64,000 nt of DNA, taken from assembly GCA_016214125.1 (NCBI GenBank), contig JACRPC010000043.1:62001-126000 (forward strand), given 5' to 3'. Below are positions 21,048-30,083 of this stretch, piece after piece. The notes under the pieces were generated by a model. That model was not told the origin of the DNA and ran no database searches. It saw only the letters and a program-made list of their open reading frames with translations. The DNA is from Rhodospirillales bacterium (lineage in GTDB: Bacteria; Pseudomonadota; Alphaproteobacteria; Rhodospirillales; WMHbin7). The stretch's first letter is position 1; the number at the start of each line of letters is the position of its first letter. The translations under genes and the position numbers were made by a program.

Positions 21048-22492
21048 GCCTCGCCATGTCCGATCTCACCCTGGCCCTGCCCGAGCTTTTTTTGGCCGGG
21101 GCGGCCATGCTGCTTCTGATGCTGGGCGTCTTCCGCAAGGAGGACAGCGCCCGTGTCGTCCTGGTGCTCGCTCTTCTGGTGCTGACCGTCACGTTGGTTC
21201 TGGCCTATGGCGTGACCCCGAAGACCGGGCGCGCCACCAGCTTCGGCGGGCTGTTCCTGGTCGACGACTTCACCCGCTTCGCCAAGGTGCTGGTGCTGGT
21301 GGCGACCGCCTTCACGCTCGCCATCTCGCGGACCTGGATGGAGAAAGAAGAGATCGCCCGCTTCGAATATCCGGTGCTGGTGCTGTTCGCCACGCTGGGC
21401 ATGTTGATGATGATCTCGGCCAACGATCTGATGGCGCTCTATCTGGGGTTGGAAACCCAGAGCCTGGCGCTCTATGTGATGGCCGCCTATCACCGCGACA
21501 ACGCCCGCTCAACCGAATCGGGGCTCAAATATTTCGTGCTGGGCGCGCTGGCCTCGGGTCTCTTGCTCTACGGCGCCTCGCTGGTCTACGGCTTCGTCGG
21601 CGCCACCAATTTCGAGACGATCGCCAAGGCCCTGGCCTCGCACCACGCGCCCCAGGGCCTGATCATCGGCCTGGCCTTCCTGGTCGCCGGTCTGGCCTTC
21701 AAGGTGGCGGCGGTGCCCTTCCATATGTGGACACCCGACGTTTACGAAGGCGCGCCCACCCCGGTCACCGCCTTCTTCGCCATCGGTCCCAAGATCGCTG
21801 CCTTCGCGCTTCTGGTGCGCGTCCTCACCGGGCCGTTCGGCCCCATGGTCGAGGCCTGGCAGCAGTTGGTGGTGTTCCTGGCGGCGGCCTCGATGATTGT
21901 CGGCGCCTTCGCGGCCATCGGCCAGACCAACATCAAACGCCTGATGGCCTACAGCTCGATCGGCCATGCCGGCTACGCCCTGGTCGGTCTGGCGGTCGGC
22001 AACCGCGAGGGGATCAGCGGCCTCTTGCTCTATCTCGCCATCTATCTGGCGATGAATCTGGGCACCTTCGGGATCATCCTGGCGATGCGGGTCAAGGGCC
22101 GCGCCGTCGAGGGCATCAGCGATCTGGCCGGCCTGGCGCGCACCAGCCCGATGATGGCCCTGATGCTGGCGGTGTTCATGTTCTCGATGGCGGGCATTCC
22201 GCCCCTGGCCGGGTTCTTCGGCAAGCTCTATGTCTTCCTGGCCGCCGTCAATGCCGGCCACATCATCCTGGCCCTGATCGGCGTGCTCTCAAGCGCGGTG
22301 GCCGCCTACTACTATCTGCGCATCGTCAAGGTGATGTATTTCGACGAACCGGCCGAGGCGCTGGACCGGCCGATCGGCCCCACCCTGGCGGTGGTGCTCG
22401 CCGGCTCGCTGGTCTTCATCGTCTTCTTCTTCCTGGTCCCCAGCCCGCTGGTGGGCGGGGCGGAACACGCGGCCTCGGTGCTGTTCCATTAG
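21044..22492 (+). CDS. nuoN: NuoN, complex I antiporter-like subunit N
   Basis: A 482-residue membrane subunit with about 14 helices, last of the nuo operon. Segments such as [18 protein letters not shown] and [22 protein letters not shown] identify it. The biotin ligase frame follows within a few bases, with no terminator in between. Confidence 0.97.
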   Translation: MSLAMSDLTLALPELFLAGAAMLLLMLGVFRKEDSARVVLVLALLVLTVTLVLAYGVTPKTGRATSFGGLFLVDDFTRFAKVLVLVATAFTLAISRTWMEKEEIARFEYPVLVLFATLGMLMMISANDLMALYLGLETQSLALYVMAAYHRDNARSTESGLKYFVLGALASGLLLYGASLVYGFVGATNFETIAKALASHHAPQGLIIGLAFLVAGLAFKVAAVPFHMWTPDVYEGAPTPVTAFFAIGPKIAAFALLVRVLTGPFGPMVEAWQQLVVFLAAASMIVGAFAAIGQTNIKRLMAYSSIGHAGYALVGLAVGNREGISGLLLYLAIYLAMNLGTFGIILAMRVKGRAVEGISDLAGLARTSPMMALMLAVFMFSMAGIPPLAGFFGKLYVFLAAVNAGHIILALIGVLSSAVAAYYYLRIVKVMYFDEPAEALDRPIGPTLAVVLAGSLVFIVFFFLVPSPLVGGAEHAASVLFH

Positions 22493-22499
22493 CCTCGAT

Positions 22500-23234
22500 C
22501 TGCCGCCGCCCTTCCGCCTCGAGGCGCGGGACGGCGTCGGCAGCACCAATGACGAGGCGATGGCCCTGGCGCGGGCCGGAGCGCCCGAATTCACCTTGGT
22601 CTGGGCGAAGCGCCAGACCGCCGGGCGCGGCCGCCAGGGCCGGCCCTGGGACAGCCCCGCGGGCAATCTTCACAGCTCGCTGATCCTGAGACCCGAAGTG
22701 GCGCCGTCGCGCGCCCCGGAAATCGGTTTTGCCGTCGCGCTTTCGGTGGCCGACGCGGTTGGCGCCCTTCTTCCCGGTGCGGCCTCGCAATTCAAATGGC
22801 CGAACGACGTGCTGCTGGGCGGCGCCAAGCTGGCCGGCATTCTCTTGGAATCTTCGGGCATCGCCGGGGGCCGGATCGAGGCGCTGATCGTGGGCATGGG
22901 GATGAACGTGGCCCAGGCGCCCGCCGGGACGCCTTATCCGGCCGCCGCCTTGGCCGAACGCGATCCCCATGTAACCGTCGAGGCGGCGCTTGGGGCCTAT
23001 GCCGAAGCCTTTCTCGGCTGGTATCGACGCTGGCAGAGGGATGGTTTCACGCCGATCCGCGAGGCCTGGCTGGCCAAGGCCGCCGGGCTGGGTGGGCCGA
23101 TCGCCGTCAACGGACCCCAGGGGCCGATCCAGGGCATCTTCGCCGGCCTCGACGACGACGGAGCGCTGTTGCTTGATGGCGGGCGGCGGGTGCTGGCCGG
23201 CGACGTCTTTCCGATGGCTCAGAGCGAGAAATAA
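22500..23234 (+). CDS. birA: Biotin--[acetyl-CoA-carboxylase] ligase (short BirA type)
   Basis: A biotin protein ligase without the N-terminal repressor domain. It activates biotin with ATP and attaches it to carboxylase subunits. The substrate loop GRGRQGRPW and the KWPNDVLL segment are intact, and the C-terminal SH3-like domain is present. The first ATG (22560) would delete the conserved STNDEA motif that holds biotin, so translation must begin earlier. The in-frame candidates are CTG at 22500 (chosen) or ATT at 22488, just after the nuoN stop; no in-frame ATG, GTG or TTG was found. The function is firm, the start is not. The 3' end overlaps the convergent panD by 16 bases. Confidence 0.85.
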   Translation: MPPPFRLEARDGVGSTNDEAMALARAGAPEFTLVWAKRQTAGRGRQGRPWDSPAGNLHSSLILRPEVAPSRAPEIGFAVALSVADAVGALLPGAASQFKWPNDVLLGGAKLAGILLESSGIAGGRIEALIVGMGMNVAQAPAGTPYPAAALAERDPHVTVEAALGAYAEAFLGWYRRWQRDGFTPIREAWLAKAAGLGGPIAVNGPQGPIQGIFAGLDDDGALLLDGGRRVLAGDVFPMAQSEK

Positions 23235-23761
23235 TGCGCCATGAAGGCGTCGATCTCGGGCTTCGACCAGCCGCGTTCCTCGAGATCGGCGCGGATGGCG
23301 GAAATGTCGACGTTGGGCCAGGTGTGGCATTCGTCGACTGTCTGCTTGGCGGCGTCGAGGATGCGGAAATTGTAGGGCCGTTCTTCCGAAGCGTAGACGT
23401 CGTAGAGCAGGACCTGATCGACCTTGTTGTCGGGCAGGAAGGTGAGGATGCGCGGCTTGGTGTCGTAAAGCGCGCCGGGCTCGATGAAATCGCAAGCCGC
23501 GATGATCAGCTCGTCGCCCTTCTGACAGGTGCGGGCCGCCGCGCCGTTCAAGACGCAGCAGCGCGAGCCCGGTTCGCCATGAATGACGTAGGTGCTGATC
23601 CGCGCTCCGGAATTCTTGTTCCAGATCTCGACGAATTCCATCGGGTAGATGCCGGCCTGCTGGCATTGCACCGGATCGAGCGTGATCGAACCGTGGTAAT
23701 TGAGATCGGCCCCGGTGACCCGAATGCCATGCAGTTTGGCGCGTATGACCTTGATGGACAC
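23219..23761 (-). CDS. panD: Aspartate 1-decarboxylase with C-terminal extension
   Basis: A 180-residue PanD-like protein that makes beta-alanine from aspartate for pantothenate. It begins with GTG at 23761 behind a GAGGG site. The self-cleavage site G24-S25, in the context NYHGSITLD, has the same position as in E. coli and would yield the pyruvoyl group. K9 and the GSRCCVLNGAAAR stretch match the active site. Canonical PanD is near 126 residues; here about 65 further residues follow (from about 115), ending in IDAFMAHYFSL. The extension has no motif I recognise. The gene diverges from coaX. A longer reading starting near 24046 runs through coaX antisense and is rejected. Confidence 0.82.
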   Translation of the reverse strand: MSIKVIRAKLHGIRVTGADLNYHGSITLDPVQCQQAGIYPMEFVEIWNKNSGARISTYVIHGEPGSRCCVLNGAAARTCQKGDELIIAACDFIEPGALYDTKPRILTFLPDNKVDQVLLYDVYASEERPYNFRILDAAKQTVDECHTWPNVDISAIRADLEERGWSKPEIDAFMAHYFSL

Positions 23762-23802
23762 GAAAACCCTCGGAAAGCTGGTGGCGGAAAGCTCGGATTG
23801 GG

Positions 23803-23831
23803 ACTGTACCCTCGTTTTGCATTGCAGTAAA
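23803..23831 (-). promoter_or_regulatory. Possible panD promoter in the panD-coaX divergent gap
   Basis: On the minus strand TTTACT (23831-23826) and TACAGT (23808-23803) are 17 bases apart, each four of six to consensus, about 40 bases before the panD GTG. The gap of 94 bases must also hold the coaX promoter. The assignment is weak. Confidence 0.3.
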
Positions 23832-23855
23832 AGGGTCCGGTAGGGAGGCTCACCC

Positions 23856-24626
23856 ATGCTCTTGGCAATCGATTCGGGGAATACCAACATCGTTTTTGCG
23901 GTCTTTGACGGGGACAAGGTCAAAGGCGAGTGGCGGGCCTCCTCGACCACCAACCGCACCGCCGACGAATTGGGCGTCTGGCTGACCCAGCTCATGAGCC
24001 TGGAAGGGATTGACCGCAAGGCGGTCGATGCCGCCATCATCGCCACTGTGGTGCCGGCGGTTCTGTTCAGCCTGAAAACCCTGTGCCGGCGCTATTTCGG
24101 CGCCGATCCCTTGGTGGTCGGCGAAGAAGGGGTGGCGCTCGGCCTCAACATTCTGCTCGATCGGCCCGAGGAAGTGGGCGCCGACCGTCTGGTCAACGCC
24201 GTGGCGGCGCATCAGCGCTATCAAGGGCCGCTGATCGTCATCGATTTCGGCACCGCCACCACCTTCGACGTCGTCGATGCCGAAGGCAATTATTGCGGCG
24301 GCGCCATCGCGCCCGGCATCAATCTGTCGCTTGAGGCACTCCATATGGCCGCGGCCAAGCTGCCCCGGGTGGCGATCGGCCGGCCGCGCCAAGTGATCGG
24401 CAAGGCGACCGTGCCCGCCATGCGCTCGGGCGTCTATTGGGGCTATGTCGGGCTGATCGAGGGGCTGGTGAAGCGCATCCAGGAGGAATTCGGTGCCCCG
24501 ATGACCGTGGTGGCGACCGGCGGCCTCGCTCCCCTGTTCGCCGAATCGACGTCGGTGATCCAGCATCTCGATACCGATCTCACCCTGCGCGGGTTGCTTG
24601 AGATCCATCGTCGCAACCGTCCATGA
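23856..24626 (+). CDS. coaX: Type III pantothenate kinase
   Basis: A 256-residue enzyme of the ASKHA fold that phosphorylates pantothenate, the first step to coenzyme A. The N-terminal [12 protein letters not shown] is the phosphate-1 motif. The later [12 protein letters not shown] and [10 protein letters not shown] stretches bind pantothenate and nucleotide. The conserved PGI..S..AL motif is present. The gene is preceded by a GGGAGG site and overlaps rnj by four bases. The divergent panD supplies a precursor of the same pathway. Confidence 0.95.
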   Translation: MLLAIDSGNTNIVFAVFDGDKVKGEWRASSTTNRTADELGVWLTQLMSLEGIDRKAVDAAIIATVVPAVLFSLKTLCRRYFGADPLVVGEEGVALGLNILLDRPEEVGADRLVNAVAAHQRYQGPLIVIDFGTATTFDVVDAEGNYCGGAIAPGINLSLEALHMAAAKLPRVAIGRPRQVIGKATVPAMRSGVYWGYVGLIEGLVKRIQEEFGAPMTVVATGGLAPLFAESTSVIQHLDTDLTLRGLLEIHRRNRP

Positions 24627-26278
24627 GCGATCGCGACGCCCTTTTGTTTGTGCCGTTGGGGGGTGCGGGCGAGATCGGGTGCAATCTCTATCTCTACGGT
24701 CATCGCGGCCGCTGGCTGATGGTCGATTGCGGCATCGGCTTCGGCGACGAGCGGGTGCCCGGCATCGAGATCATCATGGCCGATCCCGCCTTCATCGCCG
24801 AGCGGCGCACCGATCTGGCCGGGCTGGTGCTCACCCACGGCCACGAGGATCATCTGGGCGCCATCGCCTATTTGTGGGACCAGTTGGGCTGCCCGATCTA
24901 CGCCACCGGCTTCACCGCCGATCTCTTGCGTCCCAAGCTTAGGGACGAGGGACTGGAGAGCGAGGTCGATCTGCGCATCGTCGAGCCGGGCAAGCCCTTC
25001 TCGGTCGGGCCGTTCGGGCTGGAATTCGTCTCCATGACCCATTCGATCCCCGAGCCCAACCTGCTGGCCATCCGCACCAAGGCCGGGCTGGTGGTGCATA
25101 CCGGCGATTGGAAGCTCGATCCCGATCCGGTGATCGACGGCTTGGCCGACGAGGCGGCGCTGATCCGGCTGGGCAAGGAGGGGGTGGTGGCGCTGGTCGG
25201 CGATTCCACCAACATCTTCACCGAAGGCCGTTCGGGTTCGGAATCGGCGGTGCGCGACAGCCTGTTCACGTTGATCGCCTCTTATGCTGGGCGCAGGCTG
25301 GCGGTCACCTGCTTCGCCACCAATGTCGGGCGAGTCGACAGCATCGCCCGCGCCGCCCGGGCCGCCGGCCGCTCGGTGGCGCTGGTCGGTCGCTCGCTCT
25401 GGAAGATCGACCAGGTCGGCCGCGCCCACGGCTACTTCAAAGGTCTGCCGCCTTTCCTAAGCGATGCCGATGCGGCGAGGCTTCCGCCCGAGACCGTGCT
25501 TTACATCTGCACCGGAAGCCAAGGCGAGGCGCGCTCGGCGCTGGCCAAGGCGGCTTCGGGCGATCATCCCAACCTGTCGCTGGGTGCCGGCGATGTGGTG
25601 ATTTTCTCCTCGCGCATCATTCCCGGCAACGAGAAGGACATCTTCGCCGTCCAGAACGGGCTGGCAAGGCGCGGCGTGGAGGTGGTGACGGAAGAGGACC
25701 ATTTCGTCCATGTCTCGGGCCATCCGGCGCGCGAGGAACTGAAGCAGCTCTACGCCCTGCTCAAGCCGGCCCAGATCATTCCCATGCATGGCGAGGAGCG
25801 GCATCTATCGGCCCACGCCCTTTACGCCCGCGAGCTGGGGGTGCCCCATGCGCTGGTGGTGCGCGACGGCGATCTGGCCCGTTTGGCGCCCGGCCCGGCC
25901 GAGGTGATCGACACGGTGCCGATCGGCCGCCTGGCGCTCGACGGCACAAGGCTGATCCGCATCGATTCGGCGGTGATGAAAAGCCGCCACCGCATGATCT
26001 GGAACGGCACCGCGGTCGTCACCGTGGTTATCGACGCCAAGGGCAGGCTGGCCGCCGATCCCCGGGTCTCGGCGCTCGGGCTGCTCGATCCCGAAACCGA
26101 CGCCGACATTCTGGCCGATGTCGAGGAGGCGGTGGCCGAGGCGGTGGGGGCGCTGCCCGCCAGCGCCAAGCGCGACGACGCCCAGCTCCGCGAAGCTGCC
26201 CGCCTTGCGGTGCGCCGCGCCATCCATGACCGTTTCGACAAGAAGCCGATGACCGATGTTCATCTCATTCGTCTCTAG
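24623..26278 (+). CDS. rnj: Ribonuclease J
   Basis: A 551-residue metallo-beta-lactamase/beta-CASP ribonuclease for 5'-3' exonuclease and endonuclease processing of RNA. The zinc motif THGHEDHLG near residues 72-80 is intact. Further metal histidines appear in HTGDWKLD and in the late [11 protein letters not shown]. The C-terminal domain (about residues 450-551) is the usual one. The four-base overlap with coaX suggests co-expression. Confidence 0.95.
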   Translation: MSDRDALLFVPLGGAGEIGCNLYLYGHRGRWLMVDCGIGFGDERVPGIEIIMADPAFIAERRTDLAGLVLTHGHEDHLGAIAYLWDQLGCPIYATGFTADLLRPKLRDEGLESEVDLRIVEPGKPFSVGPFGLEFVSMTHSIPEPNLLAIRTKAGLVVHTGDWKLDPDPVIDGLADEAALIRLGKEGVVALVGDSTNIFTEGRSGSESAVRDSLFTLIASYAGRRLAVTCFATNVGRVDSIARAARAAGRSVALVGRSLWKIDQVGRAHGYFKGLPPFLSDADAARLPPETVLYICTGSQGEARSALAKAASGDHPNLSLGAGDVVIFSSRIIPGNEKDIFAVQNGLARRGVEVVTEEDHFVHVSGHPAREELKQLYALLKPAQIIPMHGEERHLSAHALYARELGVPHALVVRDGDLARLAPGPAEVIDTVPIGRLALDGTRLIRIDSAVMKSRHRMIWNGTAVVTVVIDAKGRLAADPRVSALGLLDPETDADILADVEEAVAEAVGALPASAKRDDAQLREAARLAVRRAIHDRFDKKPMTDVHLIRL

Positions 26279-26287
26279 GAGGTTCGC

Positions 26288-26692
26288 ATGATCGGCCGTT
26301 TGAACCATGTGGCAATCGCCGTTCCCGACCTGGCCGCCGCCGCCGCGTCCTACAAGGACACGCTGGGCGCCACCGTCTCGGCGCCCGAGCCCATCCCCGC
26401 CCACGGGGTGACGGTGGTGTTCGTGACCCTGCCCAACACCAAGATCGAACTCGTCCATCCCCTGGGCGAGAAATCGCCGATTGCCGGCTTCCTTGAGAAG
26501 AACCCGGCCGGCGGCATCCACCACATCTGTTACGAGGTGGCCGACATTTTGGCGGCGCGCGACCAATTGAAGGCCAAGGGGATGCGGGTGCTGGGCGATG
26601 GCGAGCCCCGGATCGGCGCGCATGGCAAGCCGATCCTCTTTCTCCATCCCAAGGACATGCAAGGCGCCTTGGTCGAGATCGAGCAGGCATGA
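26288..26692 (+). CDS. mce: Methylmalonyl-CoA epimerase
   Basis: A 134-residue glyoxalase/VOC-fold enzyme that interconverts (R)- and (S)-methylmalonyl-CoA in propionyl-CoA metabolism. The two beta-alpha modules are seen, with metal ligands in LNHVAIAVPDL, KIELVHPLG, GGIHHICYEV and GALVEIEQ. The length is typical. An AGGAGG site precedes the start. It overlaps tag by four bases. Confidence 0.93.
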   Translation: MIGRLNHVAIAVPDLAAAAASYKDTLGATVSAPEPIPAHGVTVVFVTLPNTKIELVHPLGEKSPIAGFLEKNPAGGIHHICYEVADILAARDQLKAKGMRVLGDGEPRIGAHGKPILFLHPKDMQGALVEIEQA

Positions 26693-27246
26693 GCTGGTAT
26701 TGCGACATCGCGCCCGGCCATCCGATCCACGGGCCCTATCACGATCGGGAGTACGGTTTCCCCGAGACCGACGAAACCCGCCTGTTCGAGCGCCTGGCGC
26801 TGGAGATCATGCAGGCCGGCCTGTCCTGGGAGATCGTGCTGAAGAAGCGGGCCGGGATGAACGAAGCCTTCCACGGCTTCGCCGTCGACCGGGTGGCCGC
26901 CTATGGCGAGCGCGACATCGCCCGTCTGCTGGCCGACGCCGGGATCATCCGCAACCGGCGCAAGGTCGAGGCCATCATCGAGAATGCCGGCCGAATCAAG
27001 GCGCTGCGCAAGAGCGTGGGCGGTTTCGCCCAATGGATCGAGGTCCAGCATCCCTTGTCGAAGGACGAATGGGTCAAGCGTTTCCGCCAGACCTTCGTCT
27101 TCATGGGCGGCGAGGTGGTGGGCGAGTTCCTGCTTTCCATCGGCTATCTGGCCGACGCGCACCGGGAAAGCTGCCCGGTCTACAAGACGATCGCCCGCAA
27201 GAAGCCGCGCTGGATGGATGGGGTGGGCAAGACCCCGAAACGGTAA
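26689..27246 (+). CDS. tag: DNA-3-methyladenine glycosylase I
   Basis: A 185-residue base-excision repair enzyme that removes 3-methyladenine from alkylated DNA. The zinc-binding set of Tag is visible: a cysteine in WYCDIA and a histidine in YHDREYG near the N-terminus, and AHRESC near the C-terminus. The central helix-hairpin region (LSWEIVLKKR) fits. The gene starts at an ATGA overlap with mce and ends at a strong hairpin. Confidence 0.93.
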   Translation: MSWYCDIAPGHPIHGPYHDREYGFPETDETRLFERLALEIMQAGLSWEIVLKKRAGMNEAFHGFAVDRVAAYGERDIARLLADAGIIRNRRKVEAIIENAGRIKALRKSVGGFAQWIEVQHPLSKDEWVKRFRQTFVFMGGEVVGEFLLSIGYLADAHRESCPVYKTIARKKPRWMDGVGKTPKR

Positions 27247-27277
27247 ACGGCAGAACCGGGATCCGGTTCTGCCGTTT
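27245..27277 (+). terminator. Perfect 15-base-pair hairpin after tag
   Basis: AAACGGCAGAACCGG (27245-27259) pairs with its exact complement at 27263-27277 around a three-base loop. The stem starts on the tag stop codon and ends in TTT, but the following bases are only moderately T-rich. The A-rich 5' arm and T-rich 3' arm suggest termination in both directions. From here to 27545 I see no gene, only an AT-rich patch at 27443-27475 that may hold the next promoter. Confidence 0.75.
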
Positions 27278-27545
27278 GCCTCTTCAACCCCTGCGTCACC
27301 CGAAGGGCGGCCCATGTTTGGTTCCGGGCCTGCCTGCTTCGCGTCGCCGACTACCTCCCTAAACTTGAGCCTCTTGCCGGATACCCGGTCGGGCCCCCTT
27401 TTTGGGTGGGGCAACCTTACGCAATAACCCTTCCCGGGTCACGATATTTTTTTCGATTTGCTGCTGATATATCAGGGTTCCAGAACAATTCTTAAACATG
27501 AGCCGGCTTAGCCGTTCCTTAATCCCTTGGCGCGATAATCGCGGC

Positions 27546-27950
27546 ATGAAACGAGCATTGGCGATACTCGCATTGGTCGCGGTTTGGCCGGGCAGCCTCG
27601 GCGCCCAGGACAGTGTCGTGGTCACCCGCCAGGATTGCGCCCGGCTGGTCCGTCATGCGCCCGCCGCCGATGTCGCCTACAAGCCGGGCGTCGATGCGAA
27701 GGGCAAGGCGGTGAAACCTGCCGATCTCGAGGATAGCGCCCCCATCACGCTCAAGCTGCCTGAGCAGTTCGAATTCGATCCGGCCCTGAAGCCGATCAAG
27801 AACCTGCCCAAACTGGCCGACACCGACATGAAGGTGGGCAAGATCAAATACAACATTATGAGCGGCGAATTGACCTTCAACGACCAGCCGCTGACCAGCA
27901 AACAGGCCGCCGAGCTGGCGGCGCTTTGCCAGAAGCAGGGAATCAAGTGA
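27546..27950 (+). CDS. Small exported protein of unknown function
   Basis: A 134-residue protein with a clear signal peptide (MKRALAILALVAVWPGSLGA, cleaved near AQD). The mature part is hydrophilic, with two cysteines (in RQDCARL and AALCQKQ) that could form a disulfide, and a central block of Asp, Pro and Lys (KPADLED, KLPEQFEFDP). I do not recognise a named family, though it resembles exported hypotheticals of alphaproteobacteria. An ATG 16 codons upstream (27498) would hide the signal, so 27546 is preferred. The stop overlaps the GTG of the radical SAM gene, so the two are coupled. Confidence 0.65.
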   Translation: MKRALAILALVAVWPGSLGAQDSVVVTRQDCARLVRHAPAADVAYKPGVDAKGKAVKPADLEDSAPITLKLPEQFEFDPALKPIKNLPKLADTDMKVGKIKYNIMSGELTFNDQPLTSKQAAELAALCQKQGIK

Positions 27951-28873
27951 AGGGCGATCTCGACACCATCCAGATCGAGGTCACCACCCAATGCAACCTG
28001 AAATGTCCGGGATGCCTGCGCACGGCGCGCGCCGAACGCGGCCTTTGGGCCGACCGGCACATGAGCGCCGCCAATTTCGCCCGTCTGCTCGATCATCTAC
28101 CCCCCGTTCGGGTGGGCATCCTCAACGGCACCGGCGAGCCGATGCTCAACCCCGAGATCGCCGAAATCGTCGGCTTGGCCCGGGCCTCGGGCAAGTTTCA
28201 GGGCCTTACCTTCAACACCAACGCGCTGGCCCGGGGCGTGCGGGCCTATCAGGCGGTCGCCAAGGCGGGTTTGAGTTTCCTGAGCGTCTCGGTCGATTCG
28301 CTTGATCCCCAGGTGGCGCGGGTCGTGCGGACCGGCACCAAGACCGAGAAGCTGGTCGAGAGGCTGGTCCAATTGGCCAAGACGTTGCCGATTCCCATCA
28401 CCATCACCACGGTGGTGAGCCGCGACAATCGGCACGAACTGGCCGAGACCTTGGCCAAGCTCGATGGGCTGGGCCGCTTCACCGTCTTCCTGACCGAGCA
28501 AAGCGATGTCGAGATTTTGGACGGGCTGCCCTCGAAGGGCCGGTCCCTTGATGCCCGCGAGCGCGCGCAATTGGCGGTCTGGATCGAGAAGCTGCGCCCT
28601 CAGATGCCCAATTTGGAACTCATTCTCACCCAGCCGGTGAATACCGGAGGGGTGCGCTGTCCGGCGCCTTTCCGCCATCCCTTCGTCGATGTCGAGGGGT
28701 TCCTGACGCCCTGCTGCACGCTGACCGACGCCCATCATTATGGTCGGGTGAGCCTGTTGGACCTGGACCTCGTTGCCGCCCTGGCGCTGCCCCGGGTCAA
28801 GGCTTGGTGCGACGCTTATGCCGAACGGGAACCGGCCGCCTGCGCCGGCTGCCAGCACCGGCAACGCGATTAG
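27947..28873 (+). CDS. Radical SAM protein with partial SPASM-like tail
   Basis: A 308-residue protein. The radical SAM cluster motif CNLKCPGC (CxxxCxxC) lies near residues 16-23, followed by a GTGEPMLNP motif that binds S-adenosylmethionine. The C-terminal part has CPAPFRHPFVDVEG, TPCC and CAGC, an arrangement like the auxiliary cluster of SPASM/twitch enzymes that modify peptides or cofactors. The substrate is unknown. GTG at 27947 overlaps the previous stop (GTGA); an ATG at 27926 is possible. The 3' end overlaps the convergent glycosyltransferase by four bases. Confidence 0.8.
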   Translation: MKGDLDTIQIEVTTQCNLKCPGCLRTARAERGLWADRHMSAANFARLLDHLPPVRVGILNGTGEPMLNPEIAEIVGLARASGKFQGLTFNTNALARGVRAYQAVAKAGLSFLSVSVDSLDPQVARVVRTGTKTEKLVERLVQLAKTLPIPITITTVVSRDNRHELAETLAKLDGLGRFTVFLTEQSDVEILDGLPSKGRSLDARERAQLAVWIEKLRPQMPNLELILTQPVNTGGVRCPAPFRHPFVDVEGFLTPCCTLTDAHHYGRVSLLDLDLVAALALPRVKAWCDAYAEREPAACAGCQHRQRD

Positions 28874-30000
28874 ACCAGGGTCCGTTCGATCGCTGCCAGC
28901 ATGGCCGGCCCGGCCACCTTGATGTCGTGGAAGGCCAAGGCGCGGGTGCGGGCCTTGGCGCCCTCGGCCGTCCGACGGGGGGGATCGTTGCGATAGCCAA
29001 GGATGGCGGCGCCCATTGCCGCCGCGTCGCCGTAAGGAACCGCAAGGCCCGCATCGGTGCCGACGAAGGCCGGCGCGGCGCCCGCGCCTTCGAAGCACAG
29101 CGTCGGCCGGCCGAAGGCGGCGGCCTCGATCATCACCAGACCCAAGGGCTCCTCGCGCGAGGTAAGCGCGAACAGATCGGCGGCGGAGTAGAGATCGGCC
29201 AGATCGGCCCGTTCGTCGAGGAATTGAAGGGTGTCGGTCAGGCCGTGACGCTCGACCGCATAGGCCAGGCGCTCGGCCATGTGCGGCTCGGCGGCGCGGC
29301 CGGCCCACAGAAAGCGCAGCGGCGCCTGGGGCGCCAGCGCCTTGGCATGATAGGCGGCCTGAACGAACAGGTCGGGCGCCTTTCGCCAATTGAGCGTTCC
29401 CGCCCCCAGCACCAGGAAATCGCTTTCGGCGATCCCTAGGGCCTGGCGCGCCGAGGCGCGGCGGGCGGCGATCGCTTCGGCGGTCAGGTTGGGCAGGCGG
29501 GCGGCGCAGGGCACGCAATCGACCCGATCGGCCGGTACGCCCAAGGGGCCGACCAGCTCATCGCGGATCGAGGTCGAGGCGGCAACGAATCGGTGGGCCA
29601 GCCGGCGATGCAGATCGAAGGCTTCGGCGCCGATCATGGTTTCGATCGAATGGCGCCCTTCCATCACATGCACCAGAAGTGGCTGGCCGGGCGGCACCAG
29701 AAGGGGCAGCAGGGGCGCGTTGCAGACGGTGTTGGCGAAAACCAGGCGGAAGGGCTGGGCGCGGAGGGCCTGCAGGCGCCGGGTTGCCTCGGCCCGCGCC
29801 TGGGGCGAGGGATCGGGCTGGTCGAGCAAGATGGTGGTGGGGCCGAGCGCCTGGAAATCGGGAGCCAGCGGCCCGCCGGTGCCCAGCACGATCTGGAACG
29901 ACCAGCCGCCCCGGGCCGCCAGCCAGGCCAGAAAGTCCCGAAGAAAAACCGCCGAGCCGATTCGGCTGGCCTCGTGGGCGATGAAAAGAATATCCGCCAT
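28870..30000 (-). CDS. Glycosyltransferase, GT4 family
   Basis: A 376-residue GT-B glycosyltransferase. The C-terminal domain begins near LVLGAGTLNWRKAPDLF and carries the E-x7-E motif within TSREEPLGLVMIEAAAFG, which holds the nucleotide sugar. The N-terminal domain has the HEASRIGSAVFL loop typical of retaining GT4 enzymes. Acceptor and sugar are unknown; a cell-surface polysaccharide or glycolipid is likely. It diverges from proS and converges with the radical SAM gene. Confidence 0.8.
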   Translation of the reverse strand: MADILFIAHEASRIGSAVFLRDFLAWLAARGGWSFQIVLGTGGPLAPDFQALGPTTILLDQPDPSPQARAEATRRLQALRAQPFRLVFANTVCNAPLLPLLVPPGQPLLVHVMEGRHSIETMIGAEAFDLHRRLAHRFVAASTSIRDELVGPLGVPADRVDCVPCAARLPNLTAEAIAARRASARQALGIAESDFLVLGAGTLNWRKAPDLFVQAAYHAKALAPQAPLRFLWAGRAAEPHMAERLAYAVERHGLTDTLQFLDERADLADLYSAADLFALTSREEPLGLVMIEAAAFGRPTLCFEGAGAAPAFVGTDAGLAVPYGDAAAMGAAILGYRNDPPRRTAEGAKARTRALAFHDIKVAGPAMLAAIERTLV

Positions 30001-30017
30001 AGGCCGAAGTCTAGCAG

Positions 30018-30055
30018 TTGCCCCCAGCGCTGCCAGGGCCTAAATTCCCCCTGGC
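30018..30055 (+). promoter_or_regulatory. proS promoter overlapped by an inverted repeat
   Basis: TTGCCC (30018-30023) and TAAATT (30041-30046) are spaced by 17 bases and would start transcription near 30053, about 30 bases before proS. The -10 lies inside an inverted repeat GCCAGGG-N10-CCCTGGC (30032-30055), which could be an operator or an RNA hairpin at the transcript start. Confidence 0.5.
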
Positions 30056-30083
30056 CCGAATGTTCCGCACCCTTGAGGATTCC

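Noticed and set aside
23762-24046. N-terminal extension of panD through the coaX gene
   Set aside because: It would run antisense through coaX; a GTG with a good ribosome binding site gives the exact PanD N-terminus.
27477-27491. SOS-like box GTTC-N7-ATTC before the small exported protein
   Set aside because: One half-site base differs from the alphaproteobacterial LexA consensus GTTCN7GTTC, and the downstream gene has no link to DNA repair.
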